Below, one piece after another: positions 29,304 to 39,085 of a DNA stretch of 64,000 bases. Position numbers and translations under genes: made by a program. Origin of the DNA: Sphingomonas sp. dw_22 (lineage in GTDB: Bacteria; Pseudomonadota; Alphaproteobacteria; Sphingomonadales; Sphingomonadaceae); NCBI RefSeq assembly GCF_018449795.1, contig NZ_JAAVVE010000002.1:1-64000 (forward strand). Direction: 5' to 3'. Each line of letters starts with the position of its first letter. Within the stretch, counting starts at the first letter, position 1. The notes under the pieces are model-generated. The model was not told the origin of the DNA and made no database searches. It was given only the letters and a program-made list of their open reading frames with translations.

Positions 29304-31325
29304 TTATTCGATAAGTCGCAGACGAACAGCCGCACCGCCCCCGGCCGCCAGCTTGATCGTCAGGCTGTCGGCCCGCGTCACCACGCGCTTCTCGATACGA
29401 TAGGCGGTCGGATTGGTGCGGTAATCGGCATCCGGCGCATCGGCATAGATCTGCGCCTCATAGCGTTTGCCCGGCGCGAGGAAATCGAGCGGCTGGCTGA
29501 GCGTGCGGCCATTCTCGTCGGTGATCGCGCCCAGATACCAGTCGCCGCCGCCGCGCTGCTGCCGCGCCACCACGACGAAATCGCCGATCTCGGACTGGAG
29601 CGTGCGCGTGGTCTCCCAATCGGTCGGCACGTCGCGGATGAACTGGAACGCATCGGGATGCGCGTCATAATTCTCCGGCAGGTCTGCCGCCATCTGCACC
29701 GGCGAATAGAGCACCACATATTCGGCGAGCTGCGCCGCGAGCGTGGACTGGACCCGCAGCGTCACGTCGGTCTGGCCGTGCGCGAGATCGAAGATGCCGG
29801 GCGTGAAGTCCATCGGCCCCGCCAGCATCCGCGTGAACGGCAGGATGGCGAGATGCTCCGGCGGATTGGTGGGAGTGCCCCAGGCGTTATATTCCTGCCC
29901 CCGCGCACCCTCGCGACTGATCATGTTGGGCCAGGTGCGGCGCAGGCCGGTATCCTTGACCGGCTCGTGCGCGTCGATCGCGATGCGGTGCTTCGCCGCG
30001 ACCTGCACGACCTTCAGGTGGTGGCGCACCATATACTGGCCCGCGAACCACTGCTTGCCGCCCTCGGCATCGACGATATCGCCGCTGTTGTGGACATAGC
30101 CGGTCTTCACGACATGGACGCCGAGCTTCTCGTAGAACGCCATCGCGTCCTCAAGCTGCGCCTCGTAATTGACGACCGCGCCGCCCGTCTCGTTATGCCC
30201 GATCAGCTCGACGCCCTTGCTCTTCGCATAGGCGGCGAGGCCCGGCGCGTCGAAATCGGGATAGGCTTTGGTGAAGCTGAACTTCTCGCCATGGGCGATC
30301 CAGTCGCCATCCCAGCCCTGGTTCCACCCTTCCACCAGCACGCCGTCGAAGCCGTTCTTCGCCGCGAAATCGATATAGCGCTTCACATTCTCGGTATTCG
30401 CGCCGTGGCGATAGCCGCTGCCCCAGGTCGAATGCTTGAGGTGCATCTCCCACCACACGCCGACATATTTGCCGGGCTTGAACCAGGAGACGTCGCCCAG
30501 CTTATCCGGCTCGTTGAGGTTGAGCTCGATCCGGCTGTCGGCCAGTGCGCCGGGCGTCTCGCCGATCAGCACGGTGCGCCAGGGCGTGGCGAACGGGCCG
30601 GTCCTGCGTGCGGCGATCCCGTCGGGCCAGGGCATCAGCGAGGCGGTCAGCGTGCCCGTGCCGTTGCCCGCCAGCAGCATGCTCGGGAAATCGACCAGCG
30701 CGGCTTCGTGGAACGACAAATACAGGCCGTTCTCCCCCTTCAGCGTCAGCGGCGTCTCCGCCAGCGTGATGCGGCGGGCGTCGGTCTGGGTGTAGAGATA
30801 TTCGTCGCGCTCCTGCCCCAGCCCCTGATACCACCATGCCTGATAGGAACCAACCGGGCGGAACTGGGTGCGCTCCGCCGTCACCTTCACCGCCTGCCCC
30901 GCCGGCACGTTCGCATAGCCGTAGCGAAAGCCGATCCCGTCATCGAACAGGCGGAAGGTGACATCGACGCGGGCGTTGAGCGGCGTGTCGCCGGTGAGCG
31001 TGACGGTCAGCTCGTTATGCCGGTCGCGGATGACGCGCTGCTCGCCCCAGGGCTGTTCCCAGCTCGTATCGACCGAATTGCGGCGCGGATTGCCGATCGC
31101 CGTGTAGCGCGCCGTCTCTTCCCCGTCGAAGCTCAGCCCCAGCTCGGCGGGCGCGAGCACCACTGCCCCACCCCGCGTGACGGTGTAGAGCGCCTTGCCG
31201 CCCTGCACGTCGATGCAGACCTCCAGCACCTTGCCGGGCGATTGGGCGCATTCGCGCGCCTGCGCGGCGGTGGCCGCCGTGCCGCAGAGAAGCGTCGCGA
31301 TGGAAAGGGCGAGAGGGCGGAACAT
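29304..31325 (-). CDS. GH97 alpha-glucosidase (SusB-like)
   Basis: A 673-residue exported glycoside hydrolase. A signal peptide (MFRPLALSIATLLCGTAATAAQA) precedes the GH97 N-terminal beta-sandwich (to ~270). The barrel has WWEMHLKHSTWGSGYRHGANT, GVLVEGWNQGWDGDW, and the acidic segments GHNETGG and DAHEPVK, which align with the general base and acid glutamates of inverting SusB-type enzymes. The start has AAGGA at 7-bp spacing. It lies 109 bp after a TonB receptor gene, on the same strand and with a terminator between. Expected substrates are maltooligosaccharides. Confidence 0.88.
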   Translation of the reverse strand: MFRPLALSIATLLCGTAATAAQARECAQSPGKVLEVCIDVQGGKALYTVTRGGAVVLAPAELGLSFDGEETARYTAIGNPRRNSVDTSWEQPWGEQRVIRDRHNELTVTLTGDTPLNARVDVTFRLFDDGIGFRYGYANVPAGQAVKVTAERTQFRPVGSYQAWWYQGLGQERDEYLYTQTDARRITLAETPLTLKGENGLYLSFHEAALVDFPSMLLAGNGTGTLTASLMPWPDGIAARRTGPFATPWRTVLIGETPGALADSRIELNLNEPDKLGDVSWFKPGKYVGVWWEMHLKHSTWGSGYRHGANTENVKRYIDFAAKNGFDGVLVEGWNQGWDGDWIAHGEKFSFTKAYPDFDAPGLAAYAKSKGVELIGHNETGGAVVNYEAQLEDAMAFYEKLGVHVVKTGYVHNSGDIVDAEGGKQWFAGQYMVRHHLKVVQVAAKHRIAIDAHEPVKDTGLRRTWPNMISREGARGQEYNAWGTPTNPPEHLAILPFTRMLAGPMDFTPGIFDLAHGQTDVTLRVQSTLAAQLAEYVVLYSPVQMAADLPENYDAHPDAFQFIRDVPTDWETTRTLQSEIGDFVVVARQQRGGGDWYLGAITDENGRTLSQPLDFLAPGKRYEAQIYADAPDADYRTNPTAYRIEKRVVTRADSLTIKLAAGGGAAVRLRLIE

Positions 31326-31385
31326 CCGGAAATCCTTTGCTTCGGGGAAAATCGATCGAGGCATGCGGTTTCGCCGCCGGCACCC

Positions 31386-31427
31386 AAAAAGGGCGCGCCG
31401 CCGCGAGGGGATCGCAGCGGCGCGAGG
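31386..31427 (-). terminator. Intrinsic terminator between TonB receptor and GH97 gene
   Basis: On the minus strand, CGCGCCGCTGCGA pairs with TCGCGGCGGCGCG through 13 bp including one G-U wobble. The loop is TCCCC, and CCC plus TTTTT follow. It starts a few bases after the receptor stop and ends ~60 bp before the GH97 ATG. It could lower downstream expression relative to the receptor, or GH97 may have its own promoter. Confidence 0.75.
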
Positions 31428-31434
31428 AGGGTGG

Positions 31435-34400
31435 TCAGAATTTCGCGCGCACTCCGAACTGGAAGCGGCGGTCGACCCGGCTCCAGGCGGAATCCTGGTA
31501 TACCGGCCTGGCGCCGGGGGTCGCCGGAGAGTCCCCGAAGATCTGCTGCTGGTAGACGCTCTTGGTGTTGAGCAGGTTCGAGGCATCGACCGAGAGTTCG
31601 AGGAAGCGGTTGACCGAGAGGCGGATCGATCCGTCCAGATAGCCCGCCGCCTTCTGGAACACCGGCAGGCCGATGCAGCAATCCAGATTCTGGGTCAGGT
31701 AGCGCGAGCGCCAGTTATAGGCGACGCGGAAGCCGACCGGCCCCTTCTCGTACAAGGCCACCGCGTTGAACGTGTGCGTCGAGATGCCCGCCAGGCGATG
31801 CGAGTCGATCACCGCGCCGGTTCCGCCGAGCGCCGGCTGGCCCGCGCCCGCTGCGCCCACGTCGCCGCTCGACGAGGCATTGAGCAGGTTGGAGTTGTTG
31901 ATTCCCGACTGGTGGACATAGGTGTAGTTGAGCTGCGTCCCCAGGCCGCTCAGGATGCCCGGCAGGAAATCGAAGAATGACTGATAGGCAGCCTCGACGC
32001 CCAGCAGCTTGCCGCCCTTGTCGGCATTGTGCGGCCCGAGAAGCTGGACCGTCTGGGTCGACGTGCCGTTGGTGAAGGTGCGGTTGAACTGGCCGAAGCT
32101 GATGCTGTTGGTGAGCTTCTTGTAGAAGCCGGTCAGCGTGAGCGAGCTGCTGCTGCCCATATAGCGTTCGTAGGACAGATCGAACTGGTCGGCCATGACC
32201 GGCTTCAGCCCCGCATTGCCCGAATTCGCCTGAAAGACGAAATTATAGCCGGTGACGTTCGCCGCGACATGCTCCGCGTTCGGCGAATTATAGACGATAT
32301 AGGGTGAATCCGGCGTCGTGTTGAGCAGCACCGTGTTCATCGCGACGGAGTTGCGCAGATAGCCGAAATCCGGGCGCGACATCGCCCGCGAATAGGCGAA
32401 GCGGATGAAGTTCTTCGCGTCCAGCCCGAAGCGGACGTTGAAGCTCGGCAGCCAGTCGGTCGTCGAGGATTTGTAGCTGTTGGGCGTGGCGGCGCCGTTC
32501 GCGAAGGCGATCACGTCGGGCGTCAGATAGCAGCTCGGATTGACGATGTTGTTGCCGCTGAGGGGCGTGCCGCACGGGGCCAGATTGGCGAAGATGTTGG
32601 TCGCCGGGAAAGCAATGCTGCCGTCGCTGGCCTCGCGGGTCTTGACGACGCGCAGGCCGACATTGCCGACGACGTTGACGCCGCCGAAGATCGTCTTGTC
32701 CTCGCCGCCGAAGCGCAGCATCGCATAGGCCGCCTCGGTCTTCTCGCGGACGTCGAGCACTTCGCCGGGGGTGAAGCAATTATCGACGGTCGCCTCCGGG
32801 CGGTCGCAGATCGCGGTATAGCCCGGCAGTAGCGGCGAATGGGTGGTGGCGCCGCTCAGCGAGTCGATCAGCCGGCCGAAATCCTTCAGCGTGTCGCGAT
32901 TGAGGAACACCAGCGGGCCGTTCGCATAGACGTTGCCGTCATACAGGCCGCCCATATTGTAGGATTCCCAGATCCCCGCGCCATAGCCGGCGAAATCCGG
33001 ATGCCCCGCATTGCCGGCGCAATTGCCGGTATCGGTCGGATAGGCGCCGCCGCTGGTGTTGTCGGCGTTGAAGCCCGGCCCGTTGCAGGCGTAGCTCGCG
33101 GCGATCGGCGTCCAGTTGAACGTCGAATAGCGCACCCGCTGGTGGCGATCGGCATAGCGCGCGCCGACTTTCAGCGAATCCAGCCAGCCGCCTTCGGCGA
33201 ATTGATATTCCAGGTCGCCGCGCAGCGCGAACTCGTCGGCGTTGTTGTCCTCGACATGGCCCTGGATGAACGGAACCCAGTAATTATGCGGGTTAGCCAG
33301 CCCGCCATCTGCATAGTTGACGTTGGAACCGGGCAGCAGCTTGATCTGCGGCGTGCCGTCGCCGTTCACGCTATACTGGTAGTTCGCCATGGAACCGGCG
33401 GCGACCAGTATATCGTTATTATAGGTCGAGGCCTCGATATACTGGCCGTCGAGATTGAGGTGCAGCCGGTCGCTGACATCCCATTTGATATTGCCCGAGA
33501 AATCGCGCGTGCCCTCGCGATGGGCGAAGTTGCGCGCTTCGTTCTGCAAATAGAGGCCGTCGCGGAGTGTCGCGCAGTTCGCACCCGCGCCGCAATAATT
33601 GACGAAGGGCATGCCGGCGACGGCCGAACCGGCGTTGATCGCCGCCTGCAGGCTCTCATAGGTGCCGCTGAAGCTGCCATGCGGCTGGGTCAGCGTGCCC
33701 GATTGCAGCATGCCGTCGGGGCCGAACACCAGCGCGCCCGTGCCGTCCGCCGGCCCCAGCGCGGATGAGGTGCGCGGATTGAACGCGGCCGTGCCGAAAT
33801 AATTGCCGTCGAGGATCGCGTGGCTCGCCCGCTCGAACCATCCATTGCGATAGTGCGAGTCGAGATACTGCGCGGTCATGCGCAGCGTGCCGGAATTATT
33901 CTCATACTGGCCGGCAAGCGCGATGCCCCGGCGCTTGCGGTCGTAATCGACCTCGGAAAAGCGCACCCCATCCGGCGCCAGCGCAAAGCCGGTGCCGCCA
34001 AAGGGGTTGGCCGTGCAGCCGACCCTGCCGTCGGCGCCCACCGTGCCCGCGGTCGGGGTGCCAAAGCCGGCGGTGCAATAGGTGTCGATCTTGTCCATGA
34101 TGACGCTCTCGGTGCGCGTCACGACATGGCTCTGGGCATAGTCGGCAAGGATGCCGAAGCGGCCGATCGGAGTCTCGAACGTATCGCTGATGAGCGCCGA
34201 GAATTCGGGCGTCCAGCGATCCGAACGGTCGCCGTAATTATATTTGAAGTTGCCGGTGACGAGCAGCCCCTTCTGGTCGAACGGCAGCCGCGTGCGCAGA
34301 TTGACCGTACCGGCGATGCCGCCCTCGATCATCTCGGCGGTCTGGTTCTTGTAGGCATCGACGCCCGCGAGCAGCTCGGGCGAGACGTCGTTGAACTGGA

Positions 34401-34866
34401 GCCCGCGCGCCGAATCCGCCGAGAAGCTGTCGCGCCCGTTGAACTCGGTGCGGACCTGGGTGAGGCCGCGGATCAGCACGCCGGTCGGCTCGCCCGAGGG
34501 ATGGGTGCTGTCGTCGGCCGACTGGAGGCGGTTGACGGTGATGCCCGGCACGCGCGCCAGCGCCTCGGCCGCCGACTTGTCCGGGAAGGCGCCGATATCG
34601 GTCGCGGTGATCGAATCGACGAAAGTGTCGGAATTCTTCTTGATGTTCTGCGACGTATCGAGCGCGCGGCGGACGCCGACGACGACGATCGTCTGGCCGC
34701 CATCCTCCCCTGCCTGCGCCTCTGCGCCGGATTCCTGCTGCGCCGGCGCGTCGCTCACGGCGGTCTGCGCATGGGCAGCCGGCGCGAAGCCCATCACCGC
34801 CAGCGCGCAAAGCGAGACGCCGCAATGCAACGCGCGGAATCGACGGCTCGAATCGAGATCCTTCAT
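31435..34866 (-). CDS. TonB-dependent receptor, alpha-glucan locus
   Basis: A 1143-residue outer-membrane active transporter. The signal peptide ends near AHAQ (residue 34). The TonB-box-like stretch TIVVVGVRRALDTSQ is followed by a plug domain with SAAEALARVPGITVNRLQ, PTGVLIRGLTQVRTEFNG and IEGGIAGTVNLRTRLP. The long barrel ends RRFQFGVRAKF. GGAGG lies 5 bp before the ATG. The plug resembles receptors paired with oligosaccharide hydrolases. Together with the GH97 enzyme, MFS carrier and LacI regulator it should import malto-oligosaccharides. LacI-type palindromes lie upstream. Confidence 0.9.
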   Translation of the reverse strand: MKDLDSSRRFRALHCGVSLCALAVMGFAPAAHAQTAVSDAPAQQESGAEAQAGEDGGQTIVVVGVRRALDTSQNIKKNSDTFVDSITATDIGAFPDKSAAEALARVPGITVNRLQSADDSTHPSGEPTGVLIRGLTQVRTEFNGRDSFSADSARGLQFNDVSPELLAGVDAYKNQTAEMIEGGIAGTVNLRTRLPFDQKGLLVTGNFKYNYGDRSDRWTPEFSALISDTFETPIGRFGILADYAQSHVVTRTESVIMDKIDTYCTAGFGTPTAGTVGADGRVGCTANPFGGTGFALAPDGVRFSEVDYDRKRRGIALAGQYENNSGTLRMTAQYLDSHYRNGWFERASHAILDGNYFGTAAFNPRTSSALGPADGTGALVFGPDGMLQSGTLTQPHGSFSGTYESLQAAINAGSAVAGMPFVNYCGAGANCATLRDGLYLQNEARNFAHREGTRDFSGNIKWDVSDRLHLNLDGQYIEASTYNNDILVAAGSMANYQYSVNGDGTPQIKLLPGSNVNYADGGLANPHNYWVPFIQGHVEDNNADEFALRGDLEYQFAEGGWLDSLKVGARYADRHQRVRYSTFNWTPIAASYACNGPGFNADNTSGGAYPTDTGNCAGNAGHPDFAGYGAGIWESYNMGGLYDGNVYANGPLVFLNRDTLKDFGRLIDSLSGATTHSPLLPGYTAICDRPEATVDNCFTPGEVLDVREKTEAAYAMLRFGGEDKTIFGGVNVVGNVGLRVVKTREASDGSIAFPATNIFANLAPCGTPLSGNNIVNPSCYLTPDVIAFANGAATPNSYKSSTTDWLPSFNVRFGLDAKNFIRFAYSRAMSRPDFGYLRNSVAMNTVLLNTTPDSPYIVYNSPNAEHVAANVTGYNFVFQANSGNAGLKPVMADQFDLSYERYMGSSSSLTLTGFYKKLTNSISFGQFNRTFTNGTSTQTVQLLGPHNADKGGKLLGVEAAYQSFFDFLPGILSGLGTQLNYTYVHQSGINNSNLLNASSSGDVGAAGAGQPALGGTGAVIDSHRLAGISTHTFNAVALYEKGPVGFRVAYNWRSRYLTQNLDCCIGLPVFQKAAGYLDGSIRLSVNRFLELSVDASNLLNTKSVYQQQIFGDSPATPGARPVYQDSAWSRVDRRFQFGVRAKF

Positions 34867-34938
34867 GCTTTCCTCCCCTTTTATGCTCCGCTTTTGCGGA
34901 GGCGTTATTGGGCGCGCGGCATCGCCGGGCGCTGCAAT

Positions 34939-35000
34939 CTTTGCGCAAAGTTGCGTATTTTTGCATTGCGCGCAAGCCCGATTTTTCCGGTAGCGCTACC
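34939..35000. promoter_or_regulatory. Two LacI-type palindromes upstream of the TonB receptor
   Basis: CTTTGCGCAAAG (34939-34950) and GGTAGCGCTACC (34989-35000) are perfect 12-bp palindromes with a central CG, the hallmark of LacI-family operators. They lie 73-84 and 123-134 bp before the receptor ATG. The LacI-family protein at 36680-37693 is the local candidate binder. Two different cores may mean two regulators, or one real and one chance site. Confidence 0.6.
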
Positions 35001-35078
35001 AACTCCCGCACCACAACCCTCGTCATAGGGAGCATCAGGGGCCAGCCGGGCGATTTTCCAATGTCTCCAGCAATTGCC

Positions 35079-35100
35079 TTTAATGCAATATTGCATTAAA
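35079..35100. repeat. Perfect 22-bp A/T-rich palindrome over the MFS stop codon
   Basis: The half-site TTTAATGCAAT is followed directly by its exact reverse complement. The last four sense codons and the stop of the MFS gene lie inside it. It is not CG-centred, so it is unlike the LacI operators nearby. It may be an operator for another regulator, or an RNA hairpin at the end of the MFS message. Confidence 0.55.
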
Positions 35101-36621
35101 TTCCTGGCGATGGTGCATGGAGGGAATCGTTAACGCAAGGCATGCGCCGACGATCAGCGAGCCGGCGGCGGTGAACAGCGCGCCCTCGGCATGGCCGCCG
35201 AACGGCACGCGCACGACGAACCCCATGATCGACGCCGCGACGAGCTGGGGAAGGACGATGAAGATGTTATGGATGCCCATATAGACGCCCATCTTCCGCG
35301 CCGGCACGCCGTCCGACAGCATAGCATAGGGCAGCGACAGGATCGCCGCCCAGGCGATGCCGATGCCGAGCGCGGGCAGCCACAGGTCGCCCGCCCGATG
35401 CATGCCGGCGAAGCCGAGCAGGCCGAGTGCGCCGCAGCCCAGGCAGATCGCATGGCAGGCATGCCGGCCGATGCGCCGCGTGATCGCGGGCAGCAGCAGC
35501 GCCGCCCCCGCCGCGACGGCATTATATTCGGCGAACAATATGCCGACCCAATCGGCGCTTTCGCCATAGGCGGGCGATGCCGGATCGAGGGTGCCGAAAT
35601 CGAGCGCGGCGACGGCGGGGATCGCATAAACCCACAGCGCGAACATCCCGAACCAGGTGAAGAACTGGACCACCGCCAGCCGCTTCAGCACGGACGGCAT
35701 GTGGAGGATGTCCTCGACGATGACGATCATCCCGATCGACGCACGCCCGCGCCGCCGCAGCAGCACCGCGCCGAGCTGGAGCAGGCCGAACAGGGCCGCG
35801 ATGCCCGCGACCAGATAAAGCTCGCGGGCAGACCCAAGCGCCGCGGTGACGCCGGCGAGCAGCATCCCGCCCGAAATCCAGGCGATCCCGCTGAACGTCA
35901 GCGCGGCGGCCCCGCTCGCGCTGGGCACTTCGGGATGCGGCACCTCGCCGGGGCCGGGCGCGAGCTGCTCGGGCGGCCGCTCGCGTGTGGTCGCCACCGA
36001 CCAGCCCACCGTCGCCAGCAGCACGACGGCACCGATCCCATAGGCGATGCCGACCGATCCGGCATGCCCGCCCTGCCCGAACCAGTGGTTCAGCATCCAG
36101 GGCAGCGCCGAGGCGAACACCGCTCCCGCCCCGATGAAGAACACCTGCAGCGCATAGGCCGAAGTGCGGCGCGGCTCGGGCAGCGTATCGGCGACGAGCG
36201 CGCGGAACGGCTCCATCGCGACATTGATCGCGGCGGTGAGCAGCCACAGCATCAGGCAGGCCGACCAGAGCGTCGTGGCGAGCGGCATCGCCACCAGCGC
36301 CAGCGCGGTGAGCAGCGTGCCCGCCACGATATAGGGCCTGCGCCGACCGAGCGGCCCCCAGGTGCGGTCGCTCAGATGCCCGATGACCGGCTGGACGAAC
36401 AGCCCGGTGATCGGCGCCGCGATCCACAACAGCGCCAGTTCGTCGATATTGGCGCCCAGCGTCTGGAAGATACGGCTGGTGTTGACGTTCTGCAGGCCCC
36501 AGACGACCTGCACCCCGAACAGCCCGAGGCACATGTTCCAAAGCTGCCAGGCCGGCGGACGGAGGACCGCACCCCGCCACGGGCGCGCCGCGCCCGACAA
36601 TCCCCTCTCGATCGCTTGCAA
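35080..36621 (-). CDS. Maltose-type MFS sugar carrier (SLC45/GPH-like)
   Basis: A 513-residue, twelve-segment sugar symporter. [27 protein letters not shown] in the TM2-3 loop and [14 protein letters not shown] resemble the SLC45/MalY-like maltose and sucrose carriers of sphingomonads and Caulobacter. A TTG start at 36621 is preceded by GGGAGGGG; no better start is close. It diverges from the LacI regulator over 58 bp and lies upstream of the TonB receptor on the same strand. Inferred job: move the disaccharide imported by the receptor across the inner membrane. Confidence 0.84.
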   Translation of the reverse strand: MQAIERGLSGAARPWRGAVLRPPAWQLWNMCLGLFGVQVVWGLQNVNTSRIFQTLGANIDELALLWIAAPITGLFVQPVIGHLSDRTWGPLGRRRPYIVAGTLLTALALVAMPLATTLWSACLMLWLLTAAINVAMEPFRALVADTLPEPRRTSAYALQVFFIGAGAVFASALPWMLNHWFGQGGHAGSVGIAYGIGAVVLLATVGWSVATTRERPPEQLAPGPGEVPHPEVPSASGAAALTFSGIAWISGGMLLAGVTAALGSARELYLVAGIAALFGLLQLGAVLLRRRGRASIGMIVIVEDILHMPSVLKRLAVVQFFTWFGMFALWVYAIPAVAALDFGTLDPASPAYGESADWVGILFAEYNAVAAGAALLLPAITRRIGRHACHAICLGCGALGLLGFAGMHRAGDLWLPALGIGIAWAAILSLPYAMLSDGVPARKMGVYMGIHNIFIVLPQLVAASIMGFVVRVPFGGHAEGALFTAAGSLIVGACLALTIPSMHHRQEFNAILH

Positions 36622-36679
36622 AGGGCCCCTCCCAATGCGCTAATGGGCCGTATTCGGCCTCGCCGTCAGCTTGGGTGCA

Positions 36680-37693
36680 ATGGGCAGCAATAGCAATAAC
36701 AATACCACGCTGCAGGATCTGGCGAAGCTGGCAGGCGTGTCCGCATCGACGGTGTCGCGCGCGCTGAACGATCATCCGCTCATCAGCACCCGGACCAAGC
36801 AGCGGATCTGGGCGCTGGCGCGCGACCATGACTATCCGTTTAAGTCCACAATGCCCACCAGCCCGATCGGCGCGGACGGATCGATCGCGATCGTCACGCC
36901 AGTGATGCGCGGGCGGCCGCTGCCGCTGTCGCACCCGTTCTTCCTCGAATTGCTGGCGAATATCGGCGAGGCCGCACGCGCGCGCGATTGCGACTTCACG
37001 GTCAGCCACACCTCGCCGACCAGCTTCGAGGATCTCGTCATCGCGACCACGACGAGCCGGGCGGACGGCGTGATTTTCCTCGGCCAGAGCATGCTCCATG
37101 ACGAGTTCAACCGGCTGGCGGACAGCAATGCCCGCTTCGTCGTCTGGGGGGCGGATCTGCCGGGGCAGCGCTATTGCTCGATCGGGTCCGACAATCTGCT
37201 CGGCGGCAGCCGCGCGACGCGGCACCTCGCCCGGCTCGGTCGCAGCCGCATCCTGTTCCTGGGCGGCAGCGATCCCGAAGCGATGCAGCGCCGCCGGGGC
37301 TATCTCGATGCCCTGGCCGAAAGCGGCCTCGAAGCCGATGCCGATCGAATCCTGACGGTCGAGTTCGAGCTGGAATCCGCCTTCGCCGCAGTCAGCGGCC
37401 TGCTGCGCCGGGGCGTGAAGTTCGACGGCATCGTCGCCACGAGCGACCTGATCGCGCTGGGCGCCATGCAGGCCCTGCGCCGCAACGGCATCGCCGTGCC
37501 GCAGGACGTTTCGGTCGTCGGCTATGACGACATGCTGCTCAGCCGCCTGAGCACCCCGACGCTCACCACGATCCGCCAGGACACGTTCGAAGCCGGCCGC
37601 CTCCTCGTCTCCCGGATCATGGACAAGGACGACCACCAGGAAAGCAAGCGCCTGCCCACCGAGCTGATCGTGCGCGAATCCTGCGGGGGCTGA
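36680..37693 (+). CDS. LacI-family transcriptional regulator
   Basis: A 337-residue regulator. The N-terminal helix-turn-helix is LQDLAKLAGVSASTVSRALNDHP with the hinge region ALARDHDYPFK. The periplasmic-binding-protein-like effector domain has DGVIFLG, VVGYDDMLLSRLSTPTLTTIRQD and ends KRLPTELIVRESC. ATG at 36680 was preferred to an in-frame TTG three codons earlier. It diverges from the sugar carrier and most likely represses the GH97/receptor/MFS module through the CG-centred palindromes at 34939-35000. Confidence 0.9.
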   Translation: MGSNSNNNTTLQDLAKLAGVSASTVSRALNDHPLISTRTKQRIWALARDHDYPFKSTMPTSPIGADGSIAIVTPVMRGRPLPLSHPFFLELLANIGEAARARDCDFTVSHTSPTSFEDLVIATTTSRADGVIFLGQSMLHDEFNRLADSNARFVVWGADLPGQRYCSIGSDNLLGGSRATRHLARLGRSRILFLGGSDPEAMQRRRGYLDALAESGLEADADRILTVEFELESAFAAVSGLLRRGVKFDGIVATSDLIALGAMQALRRNGIAVPQDVSVVGYDDMLLSRLSTPTLTTIRQDTFEAGRLLVSRIMDKDDHQESKRLPTELIVRESCGG

Positions 37694-37895
37694 GGCGCTC
37701 GGGATATCTGATCTTGCCCATGCCGAAAGCGGGCATTCAAATTATTGGATAATTTCGGTGTTCCGCGGCTGAATGTGGCCACTTGCCGACTGTCGGCTAT
37801 CAGCGGACGAGGTGCAAATAGCTGCCTTTCATGGGCCGCCCAATACCCAAGTCGAACGTCGCCCAATTCGCCAACGCGAAACACAGAATATAGCG

Positions 37896-39041
37896 TCAGC
37901 TCACTTTCCACCCGAAAGCCGTCATCATGACGTCGAACAACCATGTGTTCGAAAAGAACCCTTTCACGCCCTCCGCTCCAGGCCCCATCGCGGCCGCGAC
38001 AACCTCTTCTCCCGCGTGCGCGCCCTTCGAATCGGCCGCGATCACCGGCCTGCTCCCCTGAGGCGCCGATAGCTGCTCGGCCAGGGGCCGGTCGCGCGTA
38101 CCCGACAGTAATTTGAGATCATAGGAATGATCGGCCACGAACAGGATCAGCGTGTCCTTGCCGACACTGGCGCTGACCTTGCGGATCATGTCGTCCATCT
38201 CGACGGCATGCCGAAGCCCGTCCTGGAGCTTGTTCGTGTGCATGTCCCACTCGACCATCAGGAAATAGCCTTTCCTGTTGCGGCTGAGACTGGCGATCGT
38301 TGCCTCCACGGCGGGGATGGGAGCGAAATCCTCGTCGCGGAGGATCGCCGCCCGGCGCGTTTCCGGCGTCAGCGCCAATGGGTCGTCGCTGAAGAGATAG
38401 CCGGCGCGGGTGAAGGCCTGGGCGGCGTTCGTCCCCATTTTCGCATAAGCCGCCTCGGCGGCGGCGCGGTCCTTCCCGATCAGGATGTCGACGCCGTCCC
38501 CATAGCGCGGGGCCAGCAACTGCCGGAAGATCTCGTCCTTGTCGGTGCGGCTCGCGACATGCGCATAGCATGCGGCCGGCGTCGCGTCCCAGATCGGCAT
38601 GTTCGTGATGACGCCCGTGGAAAGCCCGCGCTGCTCGGCATATTCCAGGATCGTCTTCACGGGGGTCACGCCCGTCCCGCCGACCGAGGGAACGACCGAA
38701 TTCATGCCGCTGTTCGTCTTGTGGCCCGTGACGATCGCGGTCATGCCGGCGGCGGAATCGGTGACCCAGTGATTGAGCGCCGACGTGTCCGACAGGCCGA
38801 TATGCGGCATCGACTGGATGAACAGCGATTGCGGGCGGTTATGGGCATAGATGCCGGCGGCGCTCAGGGTCGGCAGGCCGCCCGCGTCGCCGAGGAACAG
38901 GATCACATTTCGCGCCGGCCGCGCCTCTACGGGCGTGCTCGCGCACAGCAGCGCCATCGCCGGGGCGAGGGCCAGGGCGGATCGTCCGCCTTTAGCGAGC
39001 CGGCCAAGGAGCCGGCCGAAACGTTCAATCGATCGTGACAT
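37896..39041 (-). CDS. Alkaline phosphatase family protein (PhoA superfamily)
   Basis: A 381-residue secreted phosphomonoesterase. A signal peptide runs to about residue 41 (ALALAPAMALLCASTPVEA). ARNVILFLGDAGG starts the fold and holds the first metal Asp. VTDSAAGMTAIVTGHKTNSG carries the nucleophile serine, FLMVEWDMHTNKLQDG and FVADHSYD supply further metal ligands, and KGAHAGEEV holds the last His. The usual EGGRIDHA is replaced by EWDMHTNK, so substrate range may differ. It follows the Tat-exported protein by 44 bp and ends the ECF/FecR/TonB unit. Confidence 0.84.
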   Translation of the reverse strand: MSRSIERFGRLLGRLAKGGRSALALAPAMALLCASTPVEARPARNVILFLGDAGGLPTLSAAGIYAHNRPQSLFIQSMPHIGLSDTSALNHWVTDSAAGMTAIVTGHKTNSGMNSVVPSVGGTGVTPVKTILEYAEQRGLSTGVITNMPIWDATPAACYAHVASRTDKDEIFRQLLAPRYGDGVDILIGKDRAAAEAAYAKMGTNAAQAFTRAGYLFSDDPLALTPETRRAAILRDEDFAPIPAVEATIASLSRNRKGYFLMVEWDMHTNKLQDGLRHAVEMDDMIRKVSASVGKDTLILFVADHSYDLKLLSGTRDRPLAEQLSAPQGSRPVIAADSKGAHAGEEVVAAAMGPGAEGVKGFFSNTWLFDVMMTAFGWKVS

Positions 39042-39085
39042 GATGTTGCTTCCCTGGAATTGTCGTTCTTGCCGATCGCACGGCG

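Noticed and set aside
29193..31571. 792-codon plus-strand frame over GH97
   Set aside because: Antisense shadow of the well-supported GH97 gene; its translation has no family features.
37694..37895. Possible terminator between convergent lacI and phosphatase genes (AAATTAT/ATAATTT)
   Set aside because: Only seven A/T pairs and no T run; too weak to call.
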